Of a stretch of DNA of 64,000 nucleotides, positions 16,930-26,100 are shown in pieces. The position numbers and the translations under genes were made by a program. The DNA is from Methanomethylovorans sp041447285 (lineage in GTDB: Archaea; Halobacteriota; Methanosarcinia; Methanosarcinales; Methanosarcinaceae). Every line of letters begins with the position of its first letter. Position 1 is the first letter of the stretch. The notes under the pieces were generated by a model. That model was not told the origin of the DNA. It did no database searches and saw only the letters and a list, made by a program, of their open reading frames with translations. The stretch spans positions 36,769 to 100,768 of the forward strand of contig NZ_JBGMEB010000017.1 in NCBI RefSeq assembly GCF_041447285.1, given 5' to 3'.

Positions 16930-17178
16930 TAATTATTCATCAAAAGGATGTAGACTAATTACCATATATTTATAATTTATCTATGATGAAAATCGGGTAG
17001 TGCCCTTACCGGAAGGCAAGGGAAGAGTACATACTGATAAAGGATTTGTTTGAAACATCAAACTTACAAAAAATACAAAAATCCTACGTATAGATGATCT
17101 TAAATAAAGTAAAAAATGATTAGACTGAAAATTCTGGTAAGGATCGTTGAATTATGTCAATATCCCACCCTTTACCAC

Positions 17179-17445
17179 TCATAGTAATTTAGCAAAAAAC
17201 TCCATAGATTTCTGAGTTTCCATCACAGGAATAGTCTCACAATTTATAATGTCTCTCCAGGGGAACGTAGCAGCCATATATGCTTCTGCGTTCTCGAGTT
17301 CGTACACCACAAATACCCTGCATGAAGATATATCAGACCATTCTGCAATTACGTTGTAGCCTTCAGGATATTTCCATTCCGCATAGCGCTTACCTAATTC
17401 CATGTCATCCTTTTTATCCCACGTCATTATGTCCATGAATAACAT
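17179..17445 (-). CDS. DUF3303-like small protein
   Basis: 88 residues, MLFMDIMTWDKK...RYAEWKYPEGYNVIAEWSD...RVFVVYELENAEAYMAATFPWRD. This matches the small, probably ferredoxin-like (dimeric alpha/beta-barrel) DUF3303 family of methanogens. Function unknown. AGGGGG lies ahead of the ATG at 17445. The gene is monocistronic and divergent from the flavoprotein gene. Confidence 0.7.
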   Translation of the reverse strand: MLFMDIMTWDKKDDMELGKRYAEWKYPEGYNVIAEWSDISSCRVFVVYELENAEAYMAATFPWRDIINCETIPVMETQKSMEFFAKLL

Positions 17446-17814
17446 TTCTTTAACCCCCTTAGATTTAGATACGTTTCATCATAATATATACTATGTACTA
17501 GAAGTATTTACTTATTATTAGGAAAAACTTTTTTAATATATTGATTAAACAAGCTTTATTGAATAGTAACCCCAAAGTTAACTATTACAATTTGCTCTGT
17601 TTCTTAGGACTAAATCAAACACTTACAAATCAAAAAACATGACTGCTAGTAGAAATAGTTATATTTCTCTACGTAATTTTTATACGTAGGGGTATATTTT
17701 CAGTTTGGATCTGCTGAAAAGGCAGCTGACCTTCTTGTGGTTGGAAGAAACAATGAACATTGTTTTCCATTTTTACCCTTGAAAGAATAGTCAAGGTACA
17801 TAGGAGTAAAGAAT
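17446..17814. other. Divergent intergenic region
   Basis: An AT-rich stretch between the DUF3303-like gene and the flavoprotein gene. Candidate TATA runs for the minus gene lie near 17480-17490. The last 110 bases hold a possible universal-stress-protein remnant (17701-17790). Otherwise nothing is recognised. Confidence 0.4.
17701..17790 (+). pseudogene. Possible remnant of a universal stress protein
   Basis: The frame from 17701 to the TAG at 17788-17790 reads QFGSAEKAADLLVVGRNNEH then CFPFLPLKE. The first part resembles the A-D-L-I-V-V-G-R region of UspA proteins (compare DLIVMGRFGKSG in the intact gene at 23495). No start and no N-terminal domain are present. It is too short to exclude chance. 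Confidence 0.3.
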
Positions 17815-18537
17815 ATGAAAGTTTTAGCTATTAACTCAAGTCCCAAAATGGAAAAGGGCAATACAGCTATGATATTGACCCCATTCCTTGATGGGATGAA
17901 AGAAGCAGGGGCAGATGTAGACCTCTTCTATACAAGAAAGCTCAATATCAATCCCTGCACAGGAGAATTTAATTGTTGGTTCAAAACACCGGGGGAGTGT
18001 TATCAGGATGATGATATGCAAATGCTATATCCCGAGATAAAGGAGGCAGATATGTTCGTGTTTGCTTCACCGCTATATTCCGACGGGATCAACGGTCCTA
18101 TGAAGAACTTCATTGATAGGACGATTTCAGTACTTGATCCTTTCATGGAGTTGCGTGCTGATCGCTGTCGTCATCCTCGTCGTGGGGTTTCGAAAGACCG
18201 CAAGATGGTATTGGTTTCAAATTGTGGTTTCTGGGAGATGGAAAATTTTGATCCCCTGCTTGCTCACATGCAGGCCATTTGCGAAAATGCATCATTTGAG
18301 TTTGCTGGGGCACTGCTGCGTCCGCATGGTGAAATTATGCCGATTATGATACAGATGGGCTTACACATAGATGATATCTTCGAGGCTGCAAAAGATGCAG
18401 GCCGCCAGCTAGTAAACGAAGGCAAGATATCACAGAATACTCTTGACATCATAAGCCGTCAACTTCTGCCACGCGATATGTTTATTCAAAACTATAATCA
18501 GTACTGCAAGCAAATTCTGGATTCATTAGGAAAATAA
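17815..18537 (+). CDS. NAD(P)H-dependent FMN reductase / flavodoxin-fold protein
   Basis: 240 residues. KVLAINSSPKMEKGNTAMIL is the flavodoxin-like phosphate loop for FMN. PLYSDGINGPMKNFIDRT is the usual flavin-ring loop. A Cys-containing segment INPCTGEFNCWFKTPGEC resembles the cluster region of iron-sulfur flavoproteins but has only three cysteines, so an Fe-S cluster is uncertain. An AGGAG ribosome site lies nine bases before the ATG. A role in redox detoxification is inferred from the family. Confidence 0.85.
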   Translation: MKVLAINSSPKMEKGNTAMILTPFLDGMKEAGADVDLFYTRKLNINPCTGEFNCWFKTPGECYQDDDMQMLYPEIKEADMFVFASPLYSDGINGPMKNFIDRTISVLDPFMELRADRCRHPRRGVSKDRKMVLVSNCGFWEMENFDPLLAHMQAICENASFEFAGALLRPHGEIMPIMIQMGLHIDDIFEAAKDAGRQLVNEGKISQNTLDIISRQLLPRDMFIQNYNQYCKQILDSLGK

Positions 18538-18575
18538 GTAATACATACTTATTTCTCTTCTTTTTACTCTCTGCT
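18532..18575 (+). terminator. Hairpin plus T-rich terminator
   Basis: A 9-bp stem AAATAAGTA/TACTTATTT with a 5-base loop (18532-18554) overlaps the flavoprotein stop and is followed by CTCTTCTTTTT. The T-rich tract enters the convergent endonuclease III gene end. Confidence 0.6.
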
Positions 18576-19217
18576 CGACGGACACAATTCTTTTACCACA
18601 CATTCGCTGCATTTTGGATTCCGGGCTATGCATACATTGCGCCCGTGCAGGATCAGGGTCATAGAAAGTGTTTCCAGATCCTCTCTTTTTGCTATCTTCA
18701 TGAGGTCTTTCTCTATCTTTTCAGGCTCTTCATTTTGAGTAAAACCCAAACGGTTTGAGAGCCTTTTAACATGCGTATCCACTGCAATGCCTTCTATCTT
18801 TCCAAAAGCTCTGGAAAGCACGATATTGGCAGTTTTCCTTCCAACTCCGGGAAGTTGCAGCAAACCCTCCATTGTATCGGGGACCTTGCCTTCAAAATCT
18901 GCAAGCATGATTCGAGCACTTTCAATGATGTGCTTTGCTTTCTGATGGTAGAATCCAGTGGAATAGATTTCTTTTCCAAATTCTGATACATCTGCAGAAG
19001 CATAATCTTCAAGAGTACGATACTTTTTGAAAAGTGATTGAGTTACCTGGTTCACCTGCCGATCCGTGCACTGGGCTGATAGGATAGTTGCTATCAGCAG
19101 TTCCAAAGGCGAACTAAAGTGCAGAGCTGGAGCAGCATCAGGATATCTTTCCTTGAGAAGTGCAAAAATCTGCTCGAAATTGTGAGTGTTGTCTGGAACC
19201 TTTTCCTTAGAATTCAT
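18564..19217 (-). CDS. nth: Endonuclease III (DNA glycosylase/AP lyase)
   Basis: About 217 residues from ATG 19215-19217; a TTG five codons upstream is less likely. HhH-GPD fold: LLIATILSAQCTDRQVN, the helix-hairpin-helix LPGVGRKTANIVLS with catalytic Lys, and GIAVDTHVKRLSNRLG with catalytic Asp. The C-terminal [4Fe-4S] loop has the canonical C-x6-C-x2-C-x5-C spacing (CIARNPKCSECVVKELC). It removes oxidised pyrimidines and cleaves AP sites. It is monocistronic. Confidence 0.95.
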   Translation of the reverse strand: MNSKEKVPDNTHNFEQIFALLKERYPDAAPALHFSSPLELLIATILSAQCTDRQVNQVTQSLFKKYRTLEDYASADVSEFGKEIYSTGFYHQKAKHIIESARIMLADFEGKVPDTMEGLLQLPGVGRKTANIVLSRAFGKIEGIAVDTHVKRLSNRLGFTQNEEPEKIEKDLMKIAKREDLETLSMTLILHGRNVCIARNPKCSECVVKELCPSSRE

Positions 19218-19284
19218 GCAGGTAGATAGCAACTGCTAGTTCTTATCACTTTTTTTGAAAAAAATAAAGGGGGGAAAATAGAGT

Positions 19285-19316
19285 AAAAAGAAATAACTAA
19301 GGGCTCTCAAAGCCCG
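19285..19316 (-). terminator. Terminator of the por operon
   Basis: Minus-strand stem GGGCT/AGCCC with a 5-base loop (19301-19315) covers the last codons of porB and is followed by TTAGTTATTTCTTTTT. Confidence 0.45.
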
Positions 19317-20179
19317 TAGTACTCGATGTTCTTGTCAGCAATGGCCTGTATCTTGGCTATCTCTTCAGCACCGCCTTCCTTGCTAAACAAGTGCTTAAAA
19401 CGGCTCTGCATTTTAAGATAGTCTTCTACAGGTGCGGCTTTACCAATCTTTCTTACCTTGGTGATCTCTCCGTTCTCCATTTCGAACAGAGGCCACAGAC
19501 CGGTCTTAACAGCCATCTGGGCAACTTCTACGGTTTTAGAAGTATCGAATCCCCAACCTGTTGTACAGGGGGCATGGCAGTGTATATATGTTGGACCTGG
19601 TGTTTCTGTGGCTTTCTTCACCTTGTTGATCATGTCCTTACCATATCCCAGGGATGTGGTTGCCACGTATGGAGAACCATGTGCTGCAATAATAGCAGGC
19701 ATGTTCTTTTTAGGTCTCTGGTTACCAAAGGAAACCTTTCCGGCGGGACTTGTTGTGGTTGAAGCGTCAAATGGTGTTCCACTGCTTCTCTGAACTCCTG
19801 TGTTCATGTAGGCTTCATTATCCACACAGACATAGGTAAAGTCATGCCCTCTCTCAAAAGCTCCTGAAATGGCCTGCAGACCAATATCCATGGTAGCACC
19901 GTCACCACCAATGGCTATGATCCTTGTATTGCCCTTCTTTCCCATAGCTATCAATGCAGCTTCTATACCTGAAGCAACTGCAGCGGCATTCTCAAAAAGG
20001 GAATGTATCCAGGGTACGTTCCATGAGGTTTCAGGGAACGGAGTTGTCATAACCTCAAGACAACCTGTAGGACTGACAACTATGCAGTCCTCACCTGCAC
20101 CCATAAGTGTGAATTTAGCAGCCATTGCATCACAGCAGCCTGCGCATCCCCTGTGTCCTGAAACTAAAAGCTGTTTCAT
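19307..20179 (-). CDS. porB: Pyruvate:ferredoxin oxidoreductase, beta subunit
   Basis: 290 residues. The thiamine-diphosphate site is GDGATMDIGLQAISGAFERG followed by YVCVDNEAYMNTGVQRS, the GDG...N signature. N-terminal GHRGCAGCCDAMAAK holds cluster cysteines, and a further Cys lies in HCHAPCTTGW. It works with PorA, PorD and PorG to interconvert pyruvate + CoA and acetyl-CoA + CO2 with ferredoxin; in methanogens this mainly serves pyruvate synthesis. The start ATG overlaps the porA stop by 4 bp, and it is the last gene of porGDAB. Confidence 0.96.
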   Translation of the reverse strand: MKQLLVSGHRGCAGCCDAMAAKFTLMGAGEDCIVVSPTGCLEVMTTPFPETSWNVPWIHSLFENAAAVASGIEAALIAMGKKGNTRIIAIGGDGATMDIGLQAISGAFERGHDFTYVCVDNEAYMNTGVQRSSGTPFDASTTTSPAGKVSFGNQRPKKNMPAIIAAHGSPYVATTSLGYGKDMINKVKKATETPGPTYIHCHAPCTTGWGFDTSKTVEVAQMAVKTGLWPLFEMENGEITKVRKIGKAAPVEDYLKMQSRFKHLFSKEGGAEEIAKIQAIADKNIEYYGL

Positions 20180-21390
20180 ATTAGTTCCTCCCTCACATCA
20201 GTGAACTGGCTTTCTACCTTGATACCAGATTTTATTACATCCTGAGCTTCAGATATTATTTTCTCTATCGTGCTCGTGCGTATATCACGACCCCCGTGAC
20301 CTATCATATAGCCCACAACAGGTACATGGTTCTTGGTGTTGTAAAGGCAGGACTTGGTTTCTGTAAACAGTGCTCCTTCATTAAGTCCAAGTGAGATATT
20401 CTTGTCAAGGACAACAACAACCTTTGCATCCTTTATAGCGTTCCTTATGGCTTCTGCCGGGAATGGCCTGAAGGATCTGACTTTCAGCAAACCTACCTTT
20501 ACACCGTTTTGCCTTAGCTTGTCAATAGTATCCTTGATGGTGCCCACGATTGAACCCATTGCCATGAGAATGATGTCTGCATCTTCAGTTTGGTACTCAT
20601 CGATAAGGCCACCATAGTATCTGCCGAAAACATCGTAGAACTCATTGGCTGCATCCTCTATCTTCTTCAGAGCATTTTCCATAGCCTTCTGTTGGAGATA
20701 CCTGAATTCAGTGTAGTAATTTGGATCAGCCATCATACCAAAACTCAAAGGTTTCTTTGGATCAAGTGTGTTCAAGGCCTCATATGAGGATAGATACTCA
20801 TCAGTAAGTTCCTGTTCTAATAACACCACTGGTTCATAAACATGAGATAGAATGAATCCATCCATACATACCATGGCTGGCATGAGTACATCCTTGTCCT
20901 CAGCTATTTTGAATGCCTGCGCAGTCATATCAGATGCTTCCTGAAGGTTCTCAGCATATAGTTGTATCCAGCCGGTATCTCTTTGGGATATGGCATCCTG
21001 ATGATCATTCCATATGTTAATGGGTGCACTGACAGCCCTGTTGGCGACCGTCATAACGATGGGGAGCCTCATACCTGCTACATTAAACAGAACTTCATGC
21101 ATTAGCTCAAGACCCTGTGAGGTCGTGGCGGAATAACTCCTTGCACCGACAGCTGAAGAGCCCACAAGTGCAGAAAGTGCTGAGAATTCAGATTCTACAT
21201 TTATGTATTCACAGTTTGGTATCTCTCCATCAGCGATGAATTTTGAAAGATCTTCTACTATATGGGTCTGAGGGGTAATTGGATAAGCGGATATCACATT
21301 TGGCCTGCACACCTTTACAGCATGTGCCACAGCATATGAGCCCTCAACGACAACCATTTCATCCATTTTTATATCTCCTTTTGGTGTCAT
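20176..21390 (-). CDS. porA: Pyruvate:ferredoxin oxidoreductase, alpha subunit
   Basis: About 404 residues from the ATG at 21388-21390, which follows GGAGGAG and overlaps the porD stop as TAATG; a longer frame to 21453 lies inside porD and is rejected. VCRPNVISAYPITPQTHIVEDL and YINVESEFSALSALVGSSAVGARSYSATTSQGLELMHE are the classic alpha-subunit signatures. The C-terminal domain includes ADIILMAMGSIVGTIKDTID. Length and order match the four-subunit archaeal enzyme. Confidence 0.96.
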   Translation of the reverse strand: MTPKGDIKMDEMVVVEGSYAVAHAVKVCRPNVISAYPITPQTHIVEDLSKFIADGEIPNCEYINVESEFSALSALVGSSAVGARSYSATTSQGLELMHEVLFNVAGMRLPIVMTVANRAVSAPINIWNDHQDAISQRDTGWIQLYAENLQEASDMTAQAFKIAEDKDVLMPAMVCMDGFILSHVYEPVVLLEQELTDEYLSSYEALNTLDPKKPLSFGMMADPNYYTEFRYLQQKAMENALKKIEDAANEFYDVFGRYYGGLIDEYQTEDADIILMAMGSIVGTIKDTIDKLRQNGVKVGLLKVRSFRPFPAEAIRNAIKDAKVVVVLDKNISLGLNEGALFTETKSCLYNTKNHVPVVGYMIGHGGRDIRTSTIEKIISEAQDVIKSGIKVESQFTDVREELI

Positions 21391-21650
21391 TATTTCTCCT
21401 CCAGCACCATGCTTATAGCAGTCTTTGGACATTCGTTGGCGCATATACCGCATCCTTTACAGTAATCATAGTTGAACTGGAAATATCCATCCTCTTTTGG
21501 CAAAACGGCCATATCCGGACATAAGAGTTCACATAATTTGCATTTGATACACTTATCATAATCATAAACAGGTCTGTAGGTTCTCCAACCACCTGTTTTG
21601 TTAGCTAGGCTGGTGCCAGGTTGACAGACTCCTCCTACTGGTATTGTCAT
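21390..21650 (-). CDS. porD: Pyruvate:ferredoxin oxidoreductase, delta (ferredoxin) subunit
   Basis: 86 residues with two [4Fe-4S] motifs, CIKCKLCELLCPDMAV and CKGCGICANECPKTAI, typical of PorD, which passes electrons from PorB to external ferredoxin. The N-terminal GTSLANKTGGWRTYRPVYD is also family-typical. The ATG overlaps the porG stop by 4 bp, indicating translational coupling. Confidence 0.96.
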   Translation of the reverse strand: MTIPVGGVCQPGTSLANKTGGWRTYRPVYDYDKCIKCKLCELLCPDMAVLPKEDGYFQFNYDYCKGCGICANECPKTAISMVLEEK

Positions 21651-22195
21651 GCTTTAGCCTCCTTCATCATATCGTATGCCTGCTGGATGGCTTCAGCGTT
21701 CCTGTCTCCTACTTTACCAGGGAATCTTTCTTTTACAGCTTTCTTAATGGATTCAGGCCTAATCTCCCCGGTAGCTCCTGCAAAGGCTCCCAGAAGCACT
21801 GTATTGACTATTGGTCTGCCAATTACGTCCAATGCTATCTTTGTAGCATTGACAGTCACAACTTTAGCCTTAGTGTTGAGTTTGAAGTGTGATGGGTCAA
21901 AGTCACTGTTTATAATAATCATGCCATCATCTTTCAGACCACCTGCAACATCAACTACTTCTATGAGGGTTGGATCCTGTACTATTACGTAGTCAGGCTC
22001 GTATATCTGGCTTCTGAGTCTTATTTGCTCGTCATTTATCCTTGTGAATGCCTGTACAGGTGCTCCTCTTCTTTCAACTCCGAAAGCTGGGAACGCCTGG
22101 CTGAATTTACCATCAGCAAAGGCTGCAACGGCTAAGAGCTCGGCAGCAGTGACCGAACCTTGGCCTCCCCGACCGTGTATTCGTATCTCTTTCAT
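21647..22195 (-). CDS. porG: Pyruvate:ferredoxin oxidoreductase, gamma subunit
   Basis: 182 residues beginning MKEIRIHGRGGQGSVTAAELL, the characteristic gamma-subunit start, followed by SQAFPAFGVERRGAPVQAF. It is the first gene of the operon. Length agrees with other archaeal PorG proteins. Confidence 0.96.
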   Translation of the reverse strand: MKEIRIHGRGGQGSVTAAELLAVAAFADGKFSQAFPAFGVERRGAPVQAFTRINDEQIRLRSQIYEPDYVIVQDPTLIEVVDVAGGLKDDGMIIINSDFDPSHFKLNTKAKVVTVNATKIALDVIGRPIVNTVLLGAFAGATGEIRPESIKKAVKERFPGKVGDRNAEAIQQAYDMMKEAKA

Positions 22196-22357
22196 CTGGG
22201 ATTCTCCACAACATTAGAACAATTATCATCGGCACAACTTTGTTGCTTGTTGTTTGGTTCCTTATGTCCCTGCCGAATGATGGATAAATTTGATCTGCAT
22301 TATTCACAACTGTGTATAGATGCAACTTTAGACCGTGTTGCTTATGAAACGTCTGAT

Positions 22358-22377
22358 AGTTATAAAGCCTTTCGGTT
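22358..22377 (-). promoter_or_regulatory. Strong BRE/TATA promoter of porGDAB
   Basis: On the minus strand CCGAAAGG (BRE-like) directly precedes CTTTATAA at 22360-22368. Transcription would start near 22335, leaving a leader of roughly 140 nt before porG, long for an archaeon. Confidence 0.6.
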
Positions 22378-22398
22378 TGAATCACTTATAAAACTGTA

Positions 22399-23388
22399 TC
22401 AGTTTCCATGAATAACACTGTTTGAACTCTTATCAGGGAACTGCATACAAAGACTTTCCATAAGCTGGAGTATAGAGTTTTTATCACGCGCTTTTGAGAT
22501 CCCTTGGCGTATATGCCGTCCGCCTTTAATTCCCCGTGTGAACCATTGTGCATGCATTCTTACATCAACATATTCTTGTAGCCCATACAGTTCAAGCAGC
22601 TTCACATATTCTTTAAAATCTGCAAGTCGTTGAGCACATTCATCTGTATTTATTTGCTCCCCGCTATGAAGAAAGTGTGATATCTCCATAAAAACATATG
22701 GATTCCCCATAGCAGCTCTACCTATCATCAAACCGTCACATCCTGTATACTCTAGAATGCGTTTAGCAGAAAAACCATCATCAATGTCACCATTTGCGAT
22801 TACAGGTATTGAAAGTTCATTTTTGATGTTTCTCGCATATTCATGCTCAGCTTTTCCTGCATATTGCTGTGCTTGTGTTCTTCCATGGACAGTAACCGCA
22901 CTAGCTCCGGCTTCTTCTATTATCCTAGCTATATCAAGTGTTTTTCTCATGTCATGAAGAACTCTCATTTTAGCTGTGACGGGCACACTTACTTTTCCAC
23001 AGACACTGGAGATTATGTCTCTTATCTTTTCTGGAAACCCCAGTAGTGCTGAACCAGAACCATCTTTAACAAGCACGTTAGCAGGGCATCCAAAATTGAT
23101 GTCGATAATATCAGGTGCGTATTTCTCTTCTATAATGTTTGCTGCAGGTGCTATAGTACTTGCAGAATTTCCAAAGAGCTGGATAGCAAAAGGTTTCTCT
23201 TCCTCACAACTAATACCCCTGCTTGTTGTTCTTGTATTCTCATATAGCACTGCATCGGCACTGATCATCTCAGAGCATGTAAGTGCAGCACCGTACTTTT
23301 TGCAGAGCATCCTGAATGCCGGATTCGTTACATCTGCCATGGGTGCCAGGAACAAATTTCCGTGTATCTTTACATTTCCTATCTTCAT
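22399..23388 (-). CDS. tRNA-dihydrouridine synthase
   Basis: 329 residues, FMN-binding TIM barrel. It begins NVKIHGNLFLAPMADVTNPAFR; INFGCPANVLVKDGSGSAL contains the catalytic Cys of the GCP motif. VTVHGRTQAQQYAGKAEH, IPVIANGDIDD and LMIGRAAMGNPYVF are the FMN phosphate-binding segments. It reduces uridines in the tRNA D-loop region; which positions is unknown for archaeal members. The gene is monocistronic. Confidence 0.92.
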   Translation of the reverse strand: MKIGNVKIHGNLFLAPMADVTNPAFRMLCKKYGAALTCSEMISADAVLYENTRTTSRGISCEEEKPFAIQLFGNSASTIAPAANIIEEKYAPDIIDINFGCPANVLVKDGSGSALLGFPEKIRDIISSVCGKVSVPVTAKMRVLHDMRKTLDIARIIEEAGASAVTVHGRTQAQQYAGKAEHEYARNIKNELSIPVIANGDIDDGFSAKRILEYTGCDGLMIGRAAMGNPYVFMEISHFLHSGEQINTDECAQRLADFKEYVKLLELYGLQEYVDVRMHAQWFTRGIKGGRHIRQGISKARDKNSILQLMESLCMQFPDKSSNSVIHGN

Positions 23389-23494
23389 TTTTCAGGTTAC
23401 CCCGCAAAAAAGAGTTTTTTAACCCGCTATTTGTAATATGATATAAAAAAGAATGCTTTGAAAAAAAGAAAATTATTGGGTGTAATATAATATG

Positions 23495-23938
23495 TTAGCG
23501 GGCGATCAGCACTTCGACATTTGAACCCCTTACAACTTTATCTGACACGCCACCGATCAGGAATCTCTTCACACCGCTCTTTCCAAACCTACCCATCACT
23601 ATCAGATCAACGGCATTGTTCTGTGAGAATTGAATTATCTCGTCTGCCGGATTGCCCGATAGTACCTTTTTCTCTACGTCAATACCATTTTTCTTTGCAA
23701 GCTCTTCCACGTGGTCGATGGCTTTTTCACCATCTGACTTGATATGTTCCTCTCTAACCTTGGCCAGCCCTCCTCCTTTGGCCACAGGTGCTTGTATCTG
23801 AGGAACAACATGTACTGCGTAGAGTTTTGCTTCCATGGATTTGGCTATTTCAACAGCCGTTATTACAGCCTTTTCGGTGTTCTCAGAACCATCTGTAGCA
23901 ATCATAACTTTCTTTATGATTGTACTCTTCATTGTCAT
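23495..23938 (-). CDS. Universal stress protein, ATP-binding UspA type
   Basis: 147 residues. VMIATDGSENTEKAV supplies the N-terminal Asp, and the C-terminal MGRFGKSGVKRFLIGGVSDKV is the G-2x-G-9x-G-type nucleotide-binding loop of ATP-binding Usp proteins. A GGGGGT ribosome site precedes the first ATG; an ATG two codons later (23932) has a similar claim. A TATA box on the minus strand (CTATATATAAG near 24059-24069) would give a long leader of about 100 nt. Confidence 0.92.
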   Translation of the reverse strand: MTMKSTIIKKVMIATDGSENTEKAVITAVEIAKSMEAKLYAVHVVPQIQAPVAKGGGLAKVREEHIKSDGEKAIDHVEELAKKNGIDVEKKVLSGNPADEIIQFSQNNAVDLIVMGRFGKSGVKRFLIGGVSDKVVRGSNVEVLIAR

Positions 23939-24172
23939 ACCCCCATTTCAGTCAGCAATTTGAATCATTTTCAAAAAGTGTCTAAAAACACAAACTTGAT
24001 CTGCAATCTTATCAGCAAACAGTTGCCAAAAACCCTACAATGAAAGTGTGTTGTTACACTTATATATAGGTTAGTTCCCAAAGACATTTTATTTGGAATG
24101 TATAGTATTTATAACATCAATGAATTTGTGATTCACATTTCATAAAGGTCAATAAACAACAGCAGGTTGCGT

Positions 24173-24715
24173 ATGAAGAAAATTTTAGCTTTTGTAGGGA
24201 TGCCGGCTTCAGGCAAATCAGCGGCTGCATCGATTCTGGGAGAATCAGGTATCAAAGTTATCAATATGGGCGATGTGATCCGTGAAGAAGTTGTACGCAG
24301 AGGGCTTGAGCCTACTGACATTAATGTGGGCGGAGTTGGCACTGATCTGCGCAAAAAAGAGGGCAAGAATATCGTAGCCAAAAGGTGTATTCCAAAGATA
24401 CAAGCCGCAGATTCTGAATTTCTTGTTGTGGATGGAGTGCGTAGCCTTGCAGAGATCAATTGTTTCAAGCAGGCATTTGGTTCTGATTTCACTTTGGTAA
24501 CAATAGATGCACCTCTTGAGATAAGGTTCGCAAGGGTCCAGGCTAGAAAAAGAAGTGATGATATGACTGATATCAATGCCTTGCGTGTCAGGGACGAGCG
24601 TGAACTTGGCTGGGGTATGGGTGAAGCAATAGCTGCTGCTGATATTGTTATCGAGAATATGGGAACACTTGATGAATTCAGAAAAAAAGTGCTTAATGTG
24701 GTGGGTCAGGTATGA
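24173..24715 (+). CDS. UPF0200 family P-loop kinase-like protein
   Basis: About 180 residues from the ATG at 24173; a TTG two codons upstream is ignored. Walker A is GMPASGKSAAA and the fold resembles dephospho-CoA/adenylate kinase-type P-loop proteins, with INMGDVIREEVVRRG as an acceptor-type segment. It belongs to the archaeal UPF0200 family, whose substrate is unknown. Its stop overlaps the UPF0201 start by 4 bp, and the same two families are neighbours in many archaea. Confidence 0.85.
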   Translation: MKKILAFVGMPASGKSAAASILGESGIKVINMGDVIREEVVRRGLEPTDINVGGVGTDLRKKEGKNIVAKRCIPKIQAADSEFLVVDGVRSLAEINCFKQAFGSDFTLVTIDAPLEIRFARVQARKRSDDMTDINALRVRDERELGWGMGEAIAAADIVIENMGTLDEFRKKVLNVVGQV

Positions 24716-25170
24716 TAGAGGTAAGAGTTTCAGCCAGAGTCAACCCTACTGAAACTGAGGAGAAAGTAAGGACAGCGGTTCAAAGCATTTTCCCTATGAT
24801 GGATATCGCTTATAATGCAGCTGATGATACTGGGTTGTATGGAACTGTTGAAGGTACTACTGGTCTTGAAGGACTCCGTCATCTTCATTCCCTGCTGCGG
24901 GAAGAGGAAATTATAGATACTGCACGTACTCAGTTAGAGGTAGGTATAAGGGAAGATGAGCCTTCCACATCTTTCAGGATAAGCAAATTCGTGGCTTTTG
25001 TTGGCCGCCTGAATTTCCCTGCAGATGAAGAACCACTGGGTTCGATACATGTGACAATGAGTGCAGGCTCATCTTTTGAGCTTCACCGTCTTATAGAATG
25101 GCTTGCTCCTCCTACTGAAAAAGGTAAGATACTTTTTGAACCGGATATGGAGGACGTGGAAAGTACATGA
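24712..25170 (+). CDS. UPF0201 family protein (possible RNA-binding)
   Basis: 152 residues. EVRVSARVNPTETEEKVRTAVQ and the central HSLLREEEIIDTARTQL match UPF0201 (DUF54), an archaeal family of compact alpha/beta proteins with distant likeness to ribosomal-protein folds. No catalytic residues are evident. Both ends overlap neighbours by ATGA, so it is translated as part of a coupled three-gene operon. Confidence 0.85.
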   Translation: MIEVRVSARVNPTETEEKVRTAVQSIFPMMDIAYNAADDTGLYGTVEGTTGLEGLRHLHSLLREEEIIDTARTQLEVGIREDEPSTSFRISKFVAFVGRLNFPADEEPLGSIHVTMSAGSSFELHRLIEWLAPPTEKGKILFEPDMEDVEST

Positions 25171-25940
25171 AAGTAAGAAATCTGAGTTTTTCCTCGAGAG
25201 TAGAGCCAGGTCACTCTTTTATGTGGGTCTACCAGCTTGAAGACTTGGGATATACAGGCTGGGAAATCGTCCAGGAAGGCTACCAGACACTGCATAACGG
25301 AAATCTTGGCAAGGTAAGGGAAATCCGTGATACAACTGATTTAAAGATCACAATTCATTTGCCTTTTTCAGATATGAATCTGGCAGGTCTTAATGATGGG
25401 ATACGTAACGAGGCTTTAAGGCAAATGCACCGCTGCCTTGAACTTGGAAGCGAGATCGTGGAACTGGCGGTAGTTCATCCCGGTTACTTGTCTCCGTATG
25501 GTGCACAGATGCCTGAAAAAGCCTGGCAGACCCATATAGAGTCCATCCAGAATGTATGTGACACAGCTGCGGAGTACGGTATAACCATAGCTGTGGAGAA
25601 TATGCCTGAAATGCCCAAAATATTTGGTAAATATCCAGATGAAATGCTCAGGACCCTTGAGGAAGTGAACAGGGATAATGTGGGTATGACTTTGGATGTA
25701 GGCCATGCGAACACAGTGGGAGTTGTGGATGAGTTTCTGGAAAAGTGTAAGGATCAGATTCTGCACATGCATATTCATGACAACCACGGAAAATCAGATG
25801 AACATCTGCCACTGGGGAGAGGAACCGTTCAGTGGAAAAAGGTCATGGAAAGCCTTGAAGGCTATAACGGCAGGCTTGTAACTGAAATGGCCAGCCTGGA
25901 AGAAGGTGCGGAGTGCATTGAGTTCTTGCAGCAACTTTAA
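25167..25940 (+). CDS. Sugar phosphate isomerase/epimerase-like TIM-barrel protein (AP endonuclease 2 family)
   Basis: 257 residues. Metal-site segments of the AP_endonuc_2/xylose-isomerase-like barrel are visible: IVELAVVHPGY, IAVENMPEMPK (Glu), GMTLDVGHANTVG (Asp, His), ILHMHIHDNHGKSDEHLPLGRGTV (His, Asp, His) and LVTEMAS (Glu). The reaction is unknown: members include isomerases and endonuclease IV. Co-translation with UPF0200/UPF0201 suggests a shared but undefined pathway. Confidence 0.85.
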   Translation: MKVRNLSFSSRVEPGHSFMWVYQLEDLGYTGWEIVQEGYQTLHNGNLGKVREIRDTTDLKITIHLPFSDMNLAGLNDGIRNEALRQMHRCLELGSEIVELAVVHPGYLSPYGAQMPEKAWQTHIESIQNVCDTAAEYGITIAVENMPEMPKIFGKYPDEMLRTLEEVNRDNVGMTLDVGHANTVGVVDEFLEKCKDQILHMHIHDNHGKSDEHLPLGRGTVQWKKVMESLEGYNGRLVTEMASLEEGAECIEFLQQL

Positions 25941-26100
25941 AAATTCAAAAAATAGCTCTTATTCGAACTTTAAATTGAGAAAAGCCTATTTTAAAGAATG
26001 ATTTTCCATTTCTACGCTTAATTATTTCATTTTTAGTGACGATCAAATAGATACCTATTTATATCAGCAAATTAAACTCTCCTATGGGAGTAATTGGGCT

